Shown: positions 18,065 to 26,851 of the stretch, piece by piece
How the letters are laid out: the number at the start of each line of letters is the position of its first letter
How positions within the stretch are numbered: the stretch's first letter is position 1
Source: Streptomyces africanus
Lineage (GTDB): Bacteria; Actinomycetota; Actinomycetes; Streptomycetales; Streptomycetaceae
Length of the DNA stretch: 50,600 bases
Direction: 5' to 3'
NCBI RefSeq assembly: GCF_002150735.1
Contig: NZ_MUKA01000151.1
Coordinates: 1 to 50,600 of the forward strand
Notes under the pieces: generated by a model
Told to the model about the DNA's origin: nothing
Seen by the model: the letters and a program-made list of their open reading frames with translations, nothing else
The model's database searches: none
Position numbers and translations under genes: made by a program

Positions 18065-19021
18065 ATGTCCAGGGCTCTTCCGAAGTACAACAAGCGTCGC
18101 GTCGGCTTCATCGGCGGCGCCGCCGCGGTGGCACTGTCCGGCACGGTGATCGCCGGCTTCGCGCTCGCCGGGGAGACGCCCGACAGCGGCGGGACGAACG
18201 CCCGGACGCTGGCGGGTCCCGGCACGATCACGTGCCCGGACGTCACCGGCCAGCTGCCGGACATCCCCGCCTCGGCGCAGGCGGAGGTCGACCGCAATCT
18301 CGGCGATCTGGCCACCCAGATCGAGGAGGCCAACAAGCGCCTCGTCGACACCGTCGGCCAGGGCGGACCCAACTTCGTCCAGAACGCCATCCTCGGCCCG
18401 CTGGAGGACAAGCGCGTCGCCGCCCTGAACCGCATCGAGACCGCGATCGGGCGTGCCGCCGAGAAGCCGGAGGGGCTGGAGGCCTTCGCCGCCTGCCAGC
18501 TCAACGCCGACGGCGGCGCCGGAGCGGGCGAGGCGGCGGGCGGCGAGGCGGGCGCCGGCGAGGAGGCCGGCGCGGGCGCTGAAGCCGGTGCGGGTGCCGA
18601 GGCCGGTGCCGAAGCGGGCGCGGGTGCCGAGGCCGGTGCCGAAGCCGGTGCCGAGGCGGGCGCGGGTGCCGAAGCCGGTGCGGGCGCCGGAGAGGACGCG
18701 GGTGCGGGCGAGGCGGGCAACGCCGGGGCCGGCACGATCAGCTGCCCGGACGTCGCTTCCCAGCTCCCGGCGATCCCGGCCTCCGCCCAGGCCGAGGTCG
18801 ACCGCAACCTGGCGCTGCTGGACACGCAGGTCGCCGAGGCCAACAAGCGTCTGGTCGACACCGTCGGCCAGGGCGGACCGAACTTCGTCCAGAACGCCAT
18901 CCTGGGCCCGCTGGAGGACAAGCGGATCTCGACCGTCAACCGCATCGCCACGGCCATCGGCCGCACGGCCGAGAAGCCGGCCGGTCTGGACTCCCTGGCC
19001 GCCTGCACGCTCACCAAGTGA
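18065..19021 (+). CDS. Secreted protein with a duplicated two-cysteine domain and Gly-Ala-Glu linker
   Basis: A 318-residue exported protein of unknown function. A signal peptide or anchor occupies residues 1-36 (basic start, then VGFIGGAAAVALSGTVIAGF). Two near-identical domains follow at 53-145 and 223-315, offset by 170 residues; both contain CPDV, IPASAQAEVDRNL, EANKRLVDTVGQG and QNAILGPLEDKR and end in AAC. Each has exactly two cysteines (57/144 and 227/314), so one disulfide per domain is likely. The linker, 150-222, is built of Gly/Ala/Glu only, in GAEA-like repeats. The ATG has GTGAGG upstream. It stands alone between argG and a hairpin terminator. Confidence 0.8.
   Translation: MSRALPKYNKRRVGFIGGAAAVALSGTVIAGFALAGETPDSGGTNARTLAGPGTITCPDVTGQLPDIPASAQAEVDRNLGDLATQIEEANKRLVDTVGQGGPNFVQNAILGPLEDKRVAALNRIETAIGRAAEKPEGLEAFAACQLNADGGAGAGEAAGGEAGAGEEAGAGAEAGAGAEAGAEAGAGAEAGAEAGAEAGAGAEAGAGAGEDAGAGEAGNAGAGTISCPDVASQLPAIPASAQAEVDRNLALLDTQVAEANKRLVDTVGQGGPNFVQNAILGPLEDKRISTVNRIATAIGRTAEKPAGLDSLAACTLTK
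18512..18730 (+). repeat. Coding repeat: Gly-Ala-Glu linker
   Basis: Imperfect tandem copies of a 12-base unit coding GAEA or GAGA separate the two domains of the secreted protein. Copies such as GGTGCCGAGGCC recur almost unchanged, so the number of units is likely to vary among strains. Confidence 0.7.
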
Positions 19022-19034
19022 GGTGACAGGCGCT

Positions 19035-19067
19035 GTGGCCGCCCCGCGCGCCGGCCGGGGCGGCCAC
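19035..19067 (+). terminator. Terminator after the duplicated-domain secreted protein gene
   Basis: A perfect 11-bp stem, GTGGCCGCCCC with its complement, around an 11-base loop, 14 bases past the stop codon. GC-rich, no T-run. Confidence 0.65.
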
Positions 19068-19099
19068 GGGTCCGGCAACTCCTTGGACACGCCATTCTT

Positions 19100-19129
19100 T
19101 AGACAGTCGAAAGACTTGCGCGCCATAAT
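19100..19129 (+). promoter_or_regulatory. Sigma-70-type promoter of the PPOX gene (leaderless)
   Basis: TAGACA (-35, five of six to consensus) and CATAAT (-10, five of six) are separated by 18 bases. The -10 ends 7 bases before the ATG at 19137, so the transcript would begin at or next to the start codon. No ribosome binding site is present, which fits a leaderless mRNA. Confidence 0.55.
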
Positions 19130-19136
19130 CGGCGGC

Positions 19137-19724
19137 ATGGGAAAAACTCATGAGCGCATAGAAGGCCGGCTCCGCTCGTTCATCGAGGCGCAGCCGGTCT
19201 TCTTCACCGCCACCGCTCCCCTGTCCGCCGACGGCACGGTCAACCTCTCCCCCAAGGGCCTCAAGGGCTCCTTCGCGGTGCTCGACGACCACACCGTCGC
19301 CTACCTCGACTTCGCCGGCTCCAACGCCGAGACCATCGCCCATCTGCGGGAGAACGGGCGGATCACCCTGATGTGGTGCGCCTTCCAGGGCCCGCCGAAC
19401 ATCGTCCGGGTGCACGGCCGCGGGGAGCCGGTCTTCCGGGACGACCCTCGTTTCGGGGAGCTGCTCGGTCACTTCCCGGACATCGACCCGGCCCAGCACG
19501 GGCTGCGCGCGATCATCGTCGTCACGGCCGAACTCGTCCGCGACACCTGCGGCTACGCCGTGCCCTTCATGGCGTACGAGGCGGAGCGCGACCTGCACGG
19601 CAAGCGTTTCGCCCGGGAGGACGACGCCTCGCTCAGCGAGTACTTCACCAAGAAGGAACACATCGCGACCAGCCTGGACGGACTACCCGGGCTGCCGTTG
19701 CCGCTTCCCCCCTCTACCGTCTGA
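19137..19724 (+). CDS. Pyridoxamine 5'-phosphate oxidase-fold protein
   Basis: A 195-residue flavin-binding split-barrel protein. The N-terminal half shows the family pattern FIEAQPVFFTATAPLSADGTVNLSPKG, then VAYLDFAGSNAETIAHLRENGRITLMWCAFQGPPNIVRVHGRG, as in FMN-dependent pyridoxamine-phosphate-oxidase-like proteins. It lacks the length and C-terminal domain of true PdxH, so it is more likely an FMN- or F420-dependent oxidoreductase of unknown substrate. It has a clear promoter and appears to be translated from a leaderless transcript. It ends three bases before the L,D-transpeptidase-like gene, with which it is probably co-transcribed. Confidence 0.85.
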   Translation: MGKTHERIEGRLRSFIEAQPVFFTATAPLSADGTVNLSPKGLKGSFAVLDDHTVAYLDFAGSNAETIAHLRENGRITLMWCAFQGPPNIVRVHGRGEPVFRDDPRFGELLGHFPDIDPAQHGLRAIIVVTAELVRDTCGYAVPFMAYEAERDLHGKRFAREDDASLSEYFTKKEHIATSLDGLPGLPLPLPPSTV

Positions 19725-19727
19725 GGC

Positions 19728-20426
19728 ATGCGCCCCGGTGCCGTCGCCCTAGCCGTCTCCTCCCTCGTCGTGCTCGGCGCGGGGCCGCCCGCCCCCTCGC
19801 CCCCGCTGCCGGCCCGGATGACGGACACCGGCGGCGGCACCCAGCTGATCACCGCGGTGGCCCCGGGGGCGGCCTCGACGAGGGGCACGGTCACCTGGTG
19901 GGACCGCAAGGACGGGCGGTGGCTGCGGGCGGGTTCGGCGCCGGCGCGTTTCGGAGCGAACGGCCTGGTGGAGGGCGTATCCCGCGCGCAGGGCACGAAC
20001 ACGACACCCACGGGTCTGTACGGCCTGCCGTACGCCTTCGGCATCAAGGCGGCGCCGCGCGGGACGGCGTACAGGTACCGCCGGGTGCACCGGGACTCCT
20101 GGTGGTGCCAGGACAACGGCTCCCGCTCCTACAACCGCTGGACCGAGCCCCGCCCGGCCGACTGCCGGGCCGCCGAGTCCGAGCATCTGATCACCTACGG
20201 CGAGCGGTACGCGCACGCGCTCGTCATCGGCTTCAACTACGAGCGTCCGGTGCGGAGACGCGGCGCGGGCATCTTCCTCCATGTCAACGGGCGTGGGGCG
20301 ACGGCCGGTTGCGTGTCCGTGCCGAAGCGCGCGATGCGCGCGATCCTCACCTGGGCCGACCCGGCGAAGCGCCCCCACATCGCCGTCGGGACGGCGAGCG
20401 GGACCACCGCCGTCACGCGCTACTAG
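19728..20426 (+). CDS. Secreted L,D-transpeptidase-like (YkuD-type) protein
   Basis: A 232-residue exported protein. Residues 1-30 form a signal peptide (hydrophobic VALAVSSLVVLGAG). Near the C-terminus the motif FLHVNGRGATAGCVSVP (about 184-200) gives the His and Cys of a YkuD active site (H-x-x-G ... S/T-x-G-C-V). L,D-transpeptidases form 3-3 peptidoglycan crosslinks or attach proteins to the wall; others of this subgroup have no proven activity, so the role is inferred. It follows the PPOX gene by three bases. Confidence 0.78.
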   Translation: MRPGAVALAVSSLVVLGAGPPAPSPPLPARMTDTGGGTQLITAVAPGAASTRGTVTWWDRKDGRWLRAGSAPARFGANGLVEGVSRAQGTNTTPTGLYGLPYAFGIKAAPRGTAYRYRRVHRDSWWCQDNGSRSYNRWTEPRPADCRAAESEHLITYGERYAHALVIGFNYERPVRRRGAGIFLHVNGRGATAGCVSVPKRAMRAILTWADPAKRPHIAVGTASGTTAVTRY

Positions 20427-20562
20427 AGCCGGGAGGCCGCTCCGGCGCGCGTCCGGGTTACCGCTGGTCACCCTCGTGCGCCCACGACTCGGTACGCGGC
20501 TGAACACTCCCGTGTCCCGGCACGTATCTGTGGGCCAAGGGTCAAGTCCCCACGGAGGAACC

Positions 20563-21945
20563 GTGACCACCACGCTCGCAGGCGGCCGTGCCGCCCGTCG
20601 CCAGACGATGCGCCGCATCCGCCCGCGCCGCTCCCCGGCCGTACCGCTGCTGATCGCCCTGTGGGCGGGTGCGGCGGCCGTGCTGTGGCTGTGGTGGGAC
20701 AACACACCGTCCCTCGCGGACACCACGAGCAAGATCCTGGCCGCGGGCCGGATCACCGGCCTGCTCGCCGGCTACCTCATGGCGTTGGTGGTGCTCCAGA
20801 TGGCCCGGGTGCCCGCGCTGGAGCGGCGGGTGGGCACCGACCGGGTCGCCCGCTGGCACGCCATGACCGGCCGCTACACGCTCTGTCTGGTCCTCGCGCA
20901 CGTCTTCCTCACCATGTGGGGCTACGCCCTTCAGGCGGGCAAGGGACTCGGCGACATCGTCCAGCAGACGATCGACTCGATCAACCAGCTGCCGGACATG
21001 GGCAAGGCCGCCATCGGCACGGGTCTGCTGTTCGTCATCGGGATCCTCTCGATCGGCGGCGTCCGCCGTCTGATCGGGTACGACACCTGGTACCACGTGC
21101 ACCTGCTCACCTACGCGTCGGTGTACATGACGTTCTGGCACCAGATCGCGACCGGCAACGAGTTCGCCGTCGAGCCCACCGCGAAGACCTTCTGGTACGG
21201 GCTGTACGGCGTGGTGACCGCGCTCGTCCTCTGGTACCGGATCCTCACGCCGATCCGGCTGAACCTGCGGCACCGGATGCGGGTCGAGGCGGTCATCGAG
21301 GAGACCCCGGGCATCGTGTCCGTGCTGATCGGCGGGCGCAAGCTGCACCGGATGGGCGCGGAGGCGGGCCAGTTCTTCCGCTGGCGGTTCAAGGCGCCCG
21401 GAATGCGCTTCAGTTCGCACCCGTACTCGCTGTCGGCCGCGCCCCGCCCGGACATGCTGCGGATCACCGTCAAGGCGATCGGTGACCACACCTCCCGGCT
21501 GCGCGAGCTCGAGCCCGGCACCAAGGTGTGGGCGGAGGGTCCGTACGGCGCGATGACCGCGCAGCGCCGCAGCCGCGGCAAGGTGCTGCTGGTCGCGGGC
21601 GGCGTCGGCATCACCCCGATGCGGGCCCTGTTCGAGACCCTGCCGGGCGCGTCCGGGGACATCACGCTGCTCTACCGGGCCAACAGCACCCAGGACCTGG
21701 CGCTGTGGGGCGAGCTCGCCAAGATCGCCGACGAGCGCGGTGCCCGGCTGATGTACGCGGTCAACAGCCCCGACGGTGAACGCCCGGACATCTCCGCGGA
21801 GTCCCTCCAGCGGAAGATCCCGGACGTCCGCGACCACGACGTCTTCATGTGCGGGCCGCCCGGCTTCGCGCAGTCGGTGTACGAGGCACTGCGCGGTGCG
21901 GGAGTCCCCGCCCGCCGTATCCATCACGAGTCGTTCGAGATGTGA
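20563..21945 (+). CDS. Ferric-reductase-like membrane flavoprotein with FAD/NAD(P)H domain
   Basis: A 460-residue transmembrane oxidoreductase. About six spans in residues 25-225 carry candidate haem histidines in RWHAMTGRYTLCLVLAHVF and in YDTWYHVHLL / FWHQIATG. The cytoplasmic part (about 235-460) is a ferredoxin-reductase-type module: HPYSLSAAP binds FAD, VAGGVGITPMRAL binds NAD(P)H, and MCGPPGF closes the domain. It would take electrons from NAD(P)H across the membrane. The GTG at 20563 has GGAGG upstream. It is first in an operon with the FMN-carrier and apbE, so the likely acceptor is covalent FMN outside the cell. Confidence 0.88.
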   Translation: MTTTLAGGRAARRQTMRRIRPRRSPAVPLLIALWAGAAAVLWLWWDNTPSLADTTSKILAAGRITGLLAGYLMALVVLQMARVPALERRVGTDRVARWHAMTGRYTLCLVLAHVFLTMWGYALQAGKGLGDIVQQTIDSINQLPDMGKAAIGTGLLFVIGILSIGGVRRLIGYDTWYHVHLLTYASVYMTFWHQIATGNEFAVEPTAKTFWYGLYGVVTALVLWYRILTPIRLNLRHRMRVEAVIEETPGIVSVLIGGRKLHRMGAEAGQFFRWRFKAPGMRFSSHPYSLSAAPRPDMLRITVKAIGDHTSRLRELEPGTKVWAEGPYGAMTAQRRSRGKVLLVAGGVGITPMRALFETLPGASGDITLLYRANSTQDLALWGELAKIADERGARLMYAVNSPDGERPDISAESLQRKIPDVRDHDVFMCGPPGFAQSVYEALRGAGVPARRIHHESFEM

Positions 21946-21985
21946 GCGACGGGACATCAACGGCCCTTCAGGAGCTTGAGAAACG

Positions 21986-23032
21986 ATGAGGAAGTCTCAC
22001 CCCGTCCGGCGTGCCGTGCTCGCCGGCGCAGCCACCGTCTCCGGGATCGTGCTGCTGCTGTCACTGAAGCCGGCCTCCGACCCGGGGTCCGCCCAGGCCG
22101 CGGGCGGTCAGCTCCCGCCCGCGGCCGCCGGGCAGGCCCCGCAGGGCGGCGTGAACGGCGCGGTCACCGGTGACGCGGCGCAGACGCAGTACGGCGCGGT
22201 CCAGGTCCGCCTGACCATGAGCAACGGCAAGATCACTCAGGCCGAGGCGGTCCAGGCCCCCAAGGGCGGCCGCAGCGACCAGATCACCGCCGGCTCCGTG
22301 CCGCGCCTCAACCAGGCGGTGGTCGCCGCCCAGAGCGCGGACATCGACGCCGTGTCCGGGGCGACGTACACCAGCGCCGGCTACAAGCAGTCCCTCCAGT
22401 CCGCCCTGGACAAGGCCAAGGCCTCGGCCGGCGCCGCGCAGGGCTCGGGCAGCGCCCAGACCCTGACCGGCGACGTGGCGCAGACGCAGTACGGGCCGGT
22501 TCAGGTCCGCATCACCGTCGCCGGCGGCAAGATCACTAAGGCCGAGGTGGTCCAGGCCCCCAAGGGCGGCCGCAGCGACCAGGTCACCTCCGCCTCCGTC
22601 CCCCGCCTCAACCAGGCGGCCGTCGCGGCGGGCAGCGCGGACATCGACGCGGTCTCGGGCGCCACCTACACCAGCGCCGGCTACAAGAAGTCCCTCCAGT
22701 CCGCCCTGGACAAGGCCAAGGCCTCGGCCGGCGCCGCGCAGGGCTCGGGCAGCGCCCAGGCCAAGACCGTCACCGGCAGCGTCGCGCAGACGCAGTACGG
22801 GCCGGTGCAGGTCCGGATCACCGTCGCCGGCGGGAAAGTCACCAAGGCCGAAGCCGTCCAGGCCCCCAAGGGCGGCCGCAGCGACCAGGTCACCTCCGCC
22901 TCCGTCCCCCGCCTCAACCAGGCGGCCGTCGCGGCGGGCAGCGCGGACATCGACGCGGTCTCGGGTGCCACCTACACCAGCGCCGGCTACAAGCAGTCCC
23001 TCCAGTCGGCGCTGGACCAGGCCGGTGGCTGA
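21986..23032 (+). CDS. Exported protein with three tandem FMN-binding domains
   Basis: A 348-residue protein with a signal peptide or anchor (basic start then VLAGAATVSGIVLLLSL at about 11-27). Three copies of the FMN-binding domain (the type found in RnfG/NqrC) follow at about 59-140, 159-240 and 261-341. Each contains QTQYGxVQVR, APKGGRSDQ, SVPRLNQ and DAVSGATYTSAGYK; the DxxSGAT motif is the ApbE attachment site, so FMN would be linked by phosphoester to Thr127, Thr227 and Thr329. Domains two and three are almost identical in DNA. Between a membrane reductase gene and apbE, it is probably a three-flavin electron carrier on the outer face of the membrane. Confidence 0.9.
   Translation: MRKSHPVRRAVLAGAATVSGIVLLLSLKPASDPGSAQAAGGQLPPAAAGQAPQGGVNGAVTGDAAQTQYGAVQVRLTMSNGKITQAEAVQAPKGGRSDQITAGSVPRLNQAVVAAQSADIDAVSGATYTSAGYKQSLQSALDKAKASAGAAQGSGSAQTLTGDVAQTQYGPVQVRITVAGGKITKAEVVQAPKGGRSDQVTSASVPRLNQAAVAAGSADIDAVSGATYTSAGYKKSLQSALDKAKASAGAAQGSGSAQAKTVTGSVAQTQYGPVQVRITVAGGKVTKAEAVQAPKGGRSDQVTSASVPRLNQAAVAAGSADIDAVSGATYTSAGYKQSLQSALDQAGG
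22160..23012 (+). repeat. Three tandem ~300-bp repeats encoding FMN-binding domains
   Basis: Units begin near 22160, 22460 and 22766. Over the roughly 130 bases before the repeat ends, units two and three differ at about one position; units one and two are nearly identical over the linker at 22380-22460 and 22680-22760. The patchwork suggests recent duplication with unequal crossing-over or gene conversion. Confidence 0.85.
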
Positions 23033-23828
23033 CACGGTGGCCGACTCCGCACAGGCTCCCGCCGCGGTACGTCACGCGGAGGAGACGATGGGGACCGTCT
23101 TCTCCTTCGACGTCCGCGGCGGGGATCCCGGCGCCGTGCGCGCGGCGGTGGACGAGGCCGTCGCCGGACTGCACCGGGTCGACGAGGTGTTCAGCACCTA
23201 TCGCGAGGACAGCCAGATCGCCCTGCTGCAACGCGGTGAGCTGACGGTCGAGGAGTGCGATCCCGAGGTCGCCGAGGTCCTGGAGCTGGCGGCCGAGGCG
23301 GAGCGGCTGAGCAACGGCTGGTTCAGCACGTCGTACGGGGGCCGGCTCGATCCGACCGGCATCGTGAAGGGCTGGGCGGTCGAGCGGGCGGCGCGGCGGC
23401 TGGCCGCGGTGCCCGGGGTGAGCGGGGTGAGCGTCAACGGCGGCGGTGATGTGCAGCTGCTCGGCGTTCCGGGGGCGCAGCGGCCGTGGCGGGTCGGGGT
23501 GTCGGATCCCCTGCGGCCGGGGGGTCTCGCGGCGGTGATCTCCGCGGCGGGGGTGGACGAACTGGCCGTGGCCACGTCCGGGACCGCGGAGCGGGGGGCG
23601 CACATCGTCGACCCGCGGACCGGGCGTTCGGCCGTGACCGACCTGGTCGCCGTGACCGTGGTGGGGCCTCGGCTGACGTGGGCGGACTGCTGGGCCACGG
23701 CGGCGTTCGCGATGGGCTCGCGGGAGGGGCTGGCGTGGCTGGAGTCGCTGCCGGGGGTTGAGGCGCTGCTTATCACTGCCGGTGATGAGGTGCGCTGTAC
23801 CGGGGGTTTGGCGGCGCGGCTGGGGTGA
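23025..23828 (+). CDS. apbE: FAD:protein FMN transferase (ApbE)
   Basis: A 267-residue enzyme that cleaves FAD and attaches FMN covalently to a Thr in target proteins. It shows TMGTVFSFDV at the N-terminus, DEVFSTYREDSQIALL, the segment LDPTGIVKGWAVERA (the GGIAKGY-like motif), SVNGGGDVQLLG and LAVATSGTAERG, all in the family order. It is shorter than many ApbE proteins and no signal peptide is seen; this may be a cytoplasmic or N-terminally reduced form, or the start may be wrong. The GTG at 23025 overlaps the stop of the FMN-carrier gene by eight bases; GTG 23037 is an alternative. The preceding gene is its obvious substrate. Confidence 0.92.
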   Translation: MADTVADSAQAPAAVRHAEETMGTVFSFDVRGGDPGAVRAAVDEAVAGLHRVDEVFSTYREDSQIALLQRGELTVEECDPEVAEVLELAAEAERLSNGWFSTSYGGRLDPTGIVKGWAVERAARRLAAVPGVSGVSVNGGGDVQLLGVPGAQRPWRVGVSDPLRPGGLAAVISAAGVDELAVATSGTAERGAHIVDPRTGRSAVTDLVAVTVVGPRLTWADCWATAAFAMGSREGLAWLESLPGVEALLITAGDEVRCTGGLAARLG

Positions 23829-23938
23829 GCGGGGGCTGAGGGCGGGGCGTTGCGCAGCCCGGCGCTGCGGGGTGCCGCTTTCTTTGGGACGGGTGCCGCC
23901 CCAGCGGCACGACTGCCCGCAGCTAAGCGGACCTTTTT

Positions 23939-23968
23939 GGGGGCGCGGGGAACTGCGCGACCAGCCAC
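23939..23968. repeat. Streptomyces dispersed 30-bp intergenic repeat, inverted copy
   Basis: GGGGCGCGGGGAACTGCG followed by CGACCAGCCAC, the reverse complement of the copy at 44413. It lies between the convergent ends of apbE and argR, after a TTTTT. Confidence 0.7.
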
Positions 23969-24013
23969 AGCTCACCCGCACCATGACCACCACCGGCACC
24001 CCCCACGGCGTGC

Positions 24014-24559
24014 TCAGTGCCCGTTCTGCGCCAACCGCAGCAAATGGTCGGCCAACGCCTGCCCCCCGTCAGGGTTCCGGCTGATCAACAGCAACGTGTC
24101 GTCCCCGGCGATCGTCCCCAGAATGTCGTGCAGCTCGGCCTGATCAATGGCAGAGGCCAAGAACTGCGCAGCCCCCGGAGGGGTACGCAGGACCACGAGG
24201 TTCGCCGAAGCCTCCGCGGAGATCAGCAGCTCCTGCGAGAGCCGCCGCATCCGCTCCTCCTTCGCCGACCCGCCCAGCGGAGCGCGCGGCGTGCGGAACC
24301 CGCCCTCGCTCGGCACCGCGTAGATCAGGTCGCCGTCGGCGTTGCGGATCTTCACCGCGTTCAGCTCGTCCAGGTCCCGGGAGAGCGTCGCCTGCGTGAC
24401 GCTCAGCCCGTCGTCGGCGAGCAGCTTCGCCAGTTGGCTCTGCGACCGCACGGGCTGCCGGTTGAGGATGTCCACGATCCGGCGGTGGCGTGCGGTGCGC
24501 GTCTGCGGCACGGCGGGCCCGTTCGCCCCCGGCTGCTCGTGGTCCTGCGCCTGGCTCAT
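24014..24559 (-). CDS. argR: Arginine repressor
   Basis: A 181-residue regulator that, with arginine as co-repressor, binds ARG boxes as a hexamer. The N-terminal winged helix spans about 24-90 ([20 protein letters not shown], then [18 protein letters not shown], the recognition helix region). The C-terminal oligomerisation and arginine-binding domain contains [15 protein letters not shown] and [14 protein letters not shown]. The ATG at 24559 follows the argD stop by seven bases; an in-frame GTG at 24598 would overlap argD and does not match family N-termini. It is last in argCJBDR, so it is autoregulated with the pathway. Confidence 0.97.
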   Translation of the reverse strand: MSQAQDHEQPGANGPAVPQTRTARHRRIVDILNRQPVRSQSQLAKLLADDGLSVTQATLSRDLDELNAVKIRNADGDLIYAVPSEGGFRTPRAPLGGSAKEERMRRLSQELLISAEASANLVVLRTPPGAAQFLASAIDQAELHDILGTIAGDDTLLLISRNPDGGQALADHLLRLAQNGH

Positions 24560-24566
24560 CGTCGTC

Positions 24567-25766
24567 TCATTCCCCGGATCGTCCGTCCCCGTCGGCACTT
24601 GCGTCGAGGACGCCGGGCAGCGCCCGGAGGAAGGCGTCCACCTCGTCGTCGCCGATGTTCAGCGGCGGCATGAGCCGTACGACGTCGGGGGCGGGCGCGT
24701 TCACCAGGAGGCCGGCGTCCTGAGCCGCCTGCTGCACCTGGGGCGCGAGCGGCTCGGTGAGCACGATACCCAGGAGGAGCCCCGCGCCCCGGACGAAGTC
24801 GATCAACTCGTGACCGAGTCCCTCGATCCCGTTCCGCAGCTTCTCGCTCTGCCGCTTGACGTTCTGCAGCAGCCCCTCGTTCTCGATGGTGTCGAGGACG
24901 GCGAGCCCGGCGGCGCAGGCGACGGGGTTGCCGCCGAAGGTCGTGCCGTGGTGGCCGGGCTGGAGCAGGTCGGCGGCGCGCCCGAAGGCGACGGTCGCGC
25001 CGAGCGGCAGTCCGCCGCCGAGGCCCTTGGCGAGGGTGACGACGTCGGGCAGCACGCCCTCGTGGGCCTGGTACTCGAACCAGTGCCCGGTCCGGCCGAT
25101 GCCCGTCTGCACCTCGTCGAGGACGAGCAGCGCGCCGGTGGCGGCGGTGATGGCCCGGGCGGCCTTGAGGTAGCCGGCGGGCGGGACCACGGCCCCGTTC
25201 TCGCCCTGGACCGGCTCGATGACGACGAGGGCCGTCTCCTCGGTCACCGCGGCGGCCAGCGCCTGGGCGTCGCCGTAGGGGACGTGTGTGACGTCGCCGG
25301 GCAGCGGCAGGAAGGGTTCCCGTTTGCCGGGCTGGCCGGTGAGCGCGAGGGCGCCCATGGTGCGGCCGTGGAAGCCGCCGTCGGTCGCGACCATGTGGGT
25401 CCGCCCGGTGAGCCGGCCGATCTTGAAGGCGCCCTCGTTGGCCTCGGCACCGGAGTTGCAGAAGTAGACCTTGCCGTCGCGGCCGAAGAGCTGGATCAGC
25501 CGTTCGGCGAGCGCGACCGGCGGCTCGGCGACGAACAGGTTGGAGACGTGGCCGAGGGAGGCGATCTGCCGGCTCACGGCCTCGACGATCGCCGGGTGGG
25601 CGTGGCCGAGCGCGTTGACCGCGATGCCGCCGACGAAGTCCAGGTACTGCTTGCCGTCGGCGTCCCACAGCTTGGTGCCCTCGCCGCGCACGAGCGGGAG
25701 CCTCGGGGTGCCGTAGTTGTTCATGAGCGCGTTCTGCCACCGCGCGGTCAGTTCCTGGTTGCTCAC
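24567..25766 (-). CDS. argD: Acetylornithine aminotransferase
   Basis: A 399-residue PLP enzyme that converts N-acetylglutamate semialdehyde to N-acetylornithine with glutamate as amino donor. Class III aminotransferase motifs are present: [14 protein letters not shown] (about 101-114), [25 protein letters not shown] (about 217-230) and the PLP lysine in [14 protein letters not shown] (about 247-260). Its start overlaps the argB stop by four bases and argR follows closely, so translation is coupled along the operon. Confidence 0.96.
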   Translation of the reverse strand: MSNQELTARWQNALMNNYGTPRLPLVRGEGTKLWDADGKQYLDFVGGIAVNALGHAHPAIVEAVSRQIASLGHVSNLFVAEPPVALAERLIQLFGRDGKVYFCNSGAEANEGAFKIGRLTGRTHMVATDGGFHGRTMGALALTGQPGKREPFLPLPGDVTHVPYGDAQALAAAVTEETALVVIEPVQGENGAVVPPAGYLKAARAITAATGALLVLDEVQTGIGRTGHWFEYQAHEGVLPDVVTLAKGLGGGLPLGATVAFGRAADLLQPGHHGTTFGGNPVACAAGLAVLDTIENEGLLQNVKRQSEKLRNGIEGLGHELIDFVRGAGLLLGIVLTEPLAPQVQQAAQDAGLLVNAPAPDVVRLMPPLNIGDDEVDAFLRALPGVLDASADGDGRSGE

Positions 25767-26713
25767 GACTCCCCCTGTCCGCCCGGTCCTTCGGGCTTCT
25801 CGTCGGGCACGACCATCGTGCCGACTCCCTCGTCGGTGAAGATCTCCAGCAGGATCGAGTGCTGGACCCGGCCGTCGATGACCCGGGCGGTGGTGACACC
25901 GTTGCGCACGGCGTGCAGGCAGCCCTCCATCTTCGGCACCATGCCGGAGGAGAGGTCCGGCAGCAGCCGCTCCAGCTCGGCGGCGGTGAGGCGGCTGATC
26001 ACCTCGTCGCTGTTCGGCCAGTCCTCGTAGAGTCCCTCGACGTCGGTGAGGACCATGAGGGTTTCGGCGCCCAGGGCAGCAGCGAGTGCCGCAGCCGCCG
26101 TATCAGCATTGACGTTGTAGACATGTCCGTCGTCCTGGGAGCGGGCGATCGAGGAGACGACCGGGATGCGGCCGTCGGCGAGCAGGGCCTCGATCGCGCC
26201 CGTGTCGATCGCGGTGATCTCGCCGACCCGCCCGATGTCGACCAGTTCGCCGTCGATCTCGGGCTGGTGCTTGGTGGCGGTGATGGTGTGCGCGTCCTCG
26301 CCCGTCAGGCCGACGGCGAGCGGGCCGTGCTGGTTGAGCAGCCCGACGAGCTCGCGCTGCACCTGGCCGGCCAGCACCATCCGGACGACGTCCATGGCTT
26401 CCTCGGTGGTCACCCTGAGGCCCGCCTTGAACTCGCTGACGATGCCGTGCTGGTCGAGGGCGGCGCTGATCTGCGGGCCGCCGCCGTGCACGACGACGGG
26501 CTTGAGGCCGGCGTGGTGCAGGAAGACGACATCCTGGGCGAAGGCGGCCTTCAGGTCCTCGTCGATCATGGCGTTGCCGCCGAACTTGATGACGACGGTC
26601 TTGCCGTTGTGCCGGACCAGCCAGGGCAGCGCCTCGATGAGGATCTGGGCCTTGGGCAATGCCGTGTGTTTACGGGTCGTGGAATGTCGCTCGTCTGAGT
26701 GATTGACCGTCAT
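25763..26713 (-). CDS. argB: Acetylglutamate kinase
   Basis: A 316-residue kinase that phosphorylates N-acetylglutamate. Amino-acid kinase motifs: [10 protein letters not shown] (about 42-51), [13 protein letters not shown] (about 74-86) and [18 protein letters not shown] near 205-222. The ATG at 26713 gives [11 protein letters not shown], slightly longer than relatives that start nearer KHTALPKAQ; upstream in-frame ATGs are less likely. It lies 162 bases after argJ, the only large gap in the arg cluster, and overlaps argD by four bases. Confidence 0.96.
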   Translation of the reverse strand: MTVNHSDERHSTTRKHTALPKAQILIEALPWLVRHNGKTVVIKFGGNAMIDEDLKAAFAQDVVFLHHAGLKPVVVHGGGPQISAALDQHGIVSEFKAGLRVTTEEAMDVVRMVLAGQVQRELVGLLNQHGPLAVGLTGEDAHTITATKHQPEIDGELVDIGRVGEITAIDTGAIEALLADGRIPVVSSIARSQDDGHVYNVNADTAAAALAAALGAETLMVLTDVEGLYEDWPNSDEVISRLTAAELERLLPDLSSGMVPKMEGCLHAVRNGVTTARVIDGRVQHSILLEIFTDEGVGTMVVPDEKPEGPGGQGES

Positions 26714-26831
26714 AGCCGACTTTCGGAAAGATCTCGGATCAGCCGCCGGGCGGGCGGTGCTGGCCTGCGGAGGCGACGTGAGACTCATCGCGGACTTGTC
26801 CGGGGCGAGCTGTCGCCGGTGAAACAGGAAC

Positions 26832-26851
26832 CCTCGTCGGCGACGACGAGG
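26832..26851 (-). terminator. Hairpin in the argJ-argB gap
   Basis: CCTCGTCG and CGACGAGG pair perfectly around a GCGA tetraloop (GNRA type), 25 bases after the argJ stop codon. It could reduce transcription into argBDR or stabilise the upstream message. A terminator role is uncertain because the downstream genes belong to the same pathway. Confidence 0.4.

Noticed and set aside
18512..18730. Frameshift or fusion joint between two genes in the repeat linker
   Set aside because: The frame is open throughout, codon use is uniform, and the linker is a regular Gly-Ala-Glu repeat, so one gene with a duplicated domain is simpler.
18512..18730. CRISPR-like array
   Set aside because: The repeats are short, contiguous and coding; there are no spacers or cas genes.
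22160..23012. FMN-domain repeats as an assembly artefact
   Set aside because: Domain one differs clearly from two and three and linkers differ in length, so simple duplication by misassembly is unlikely, though long reads would be needed to be sure of copy number.
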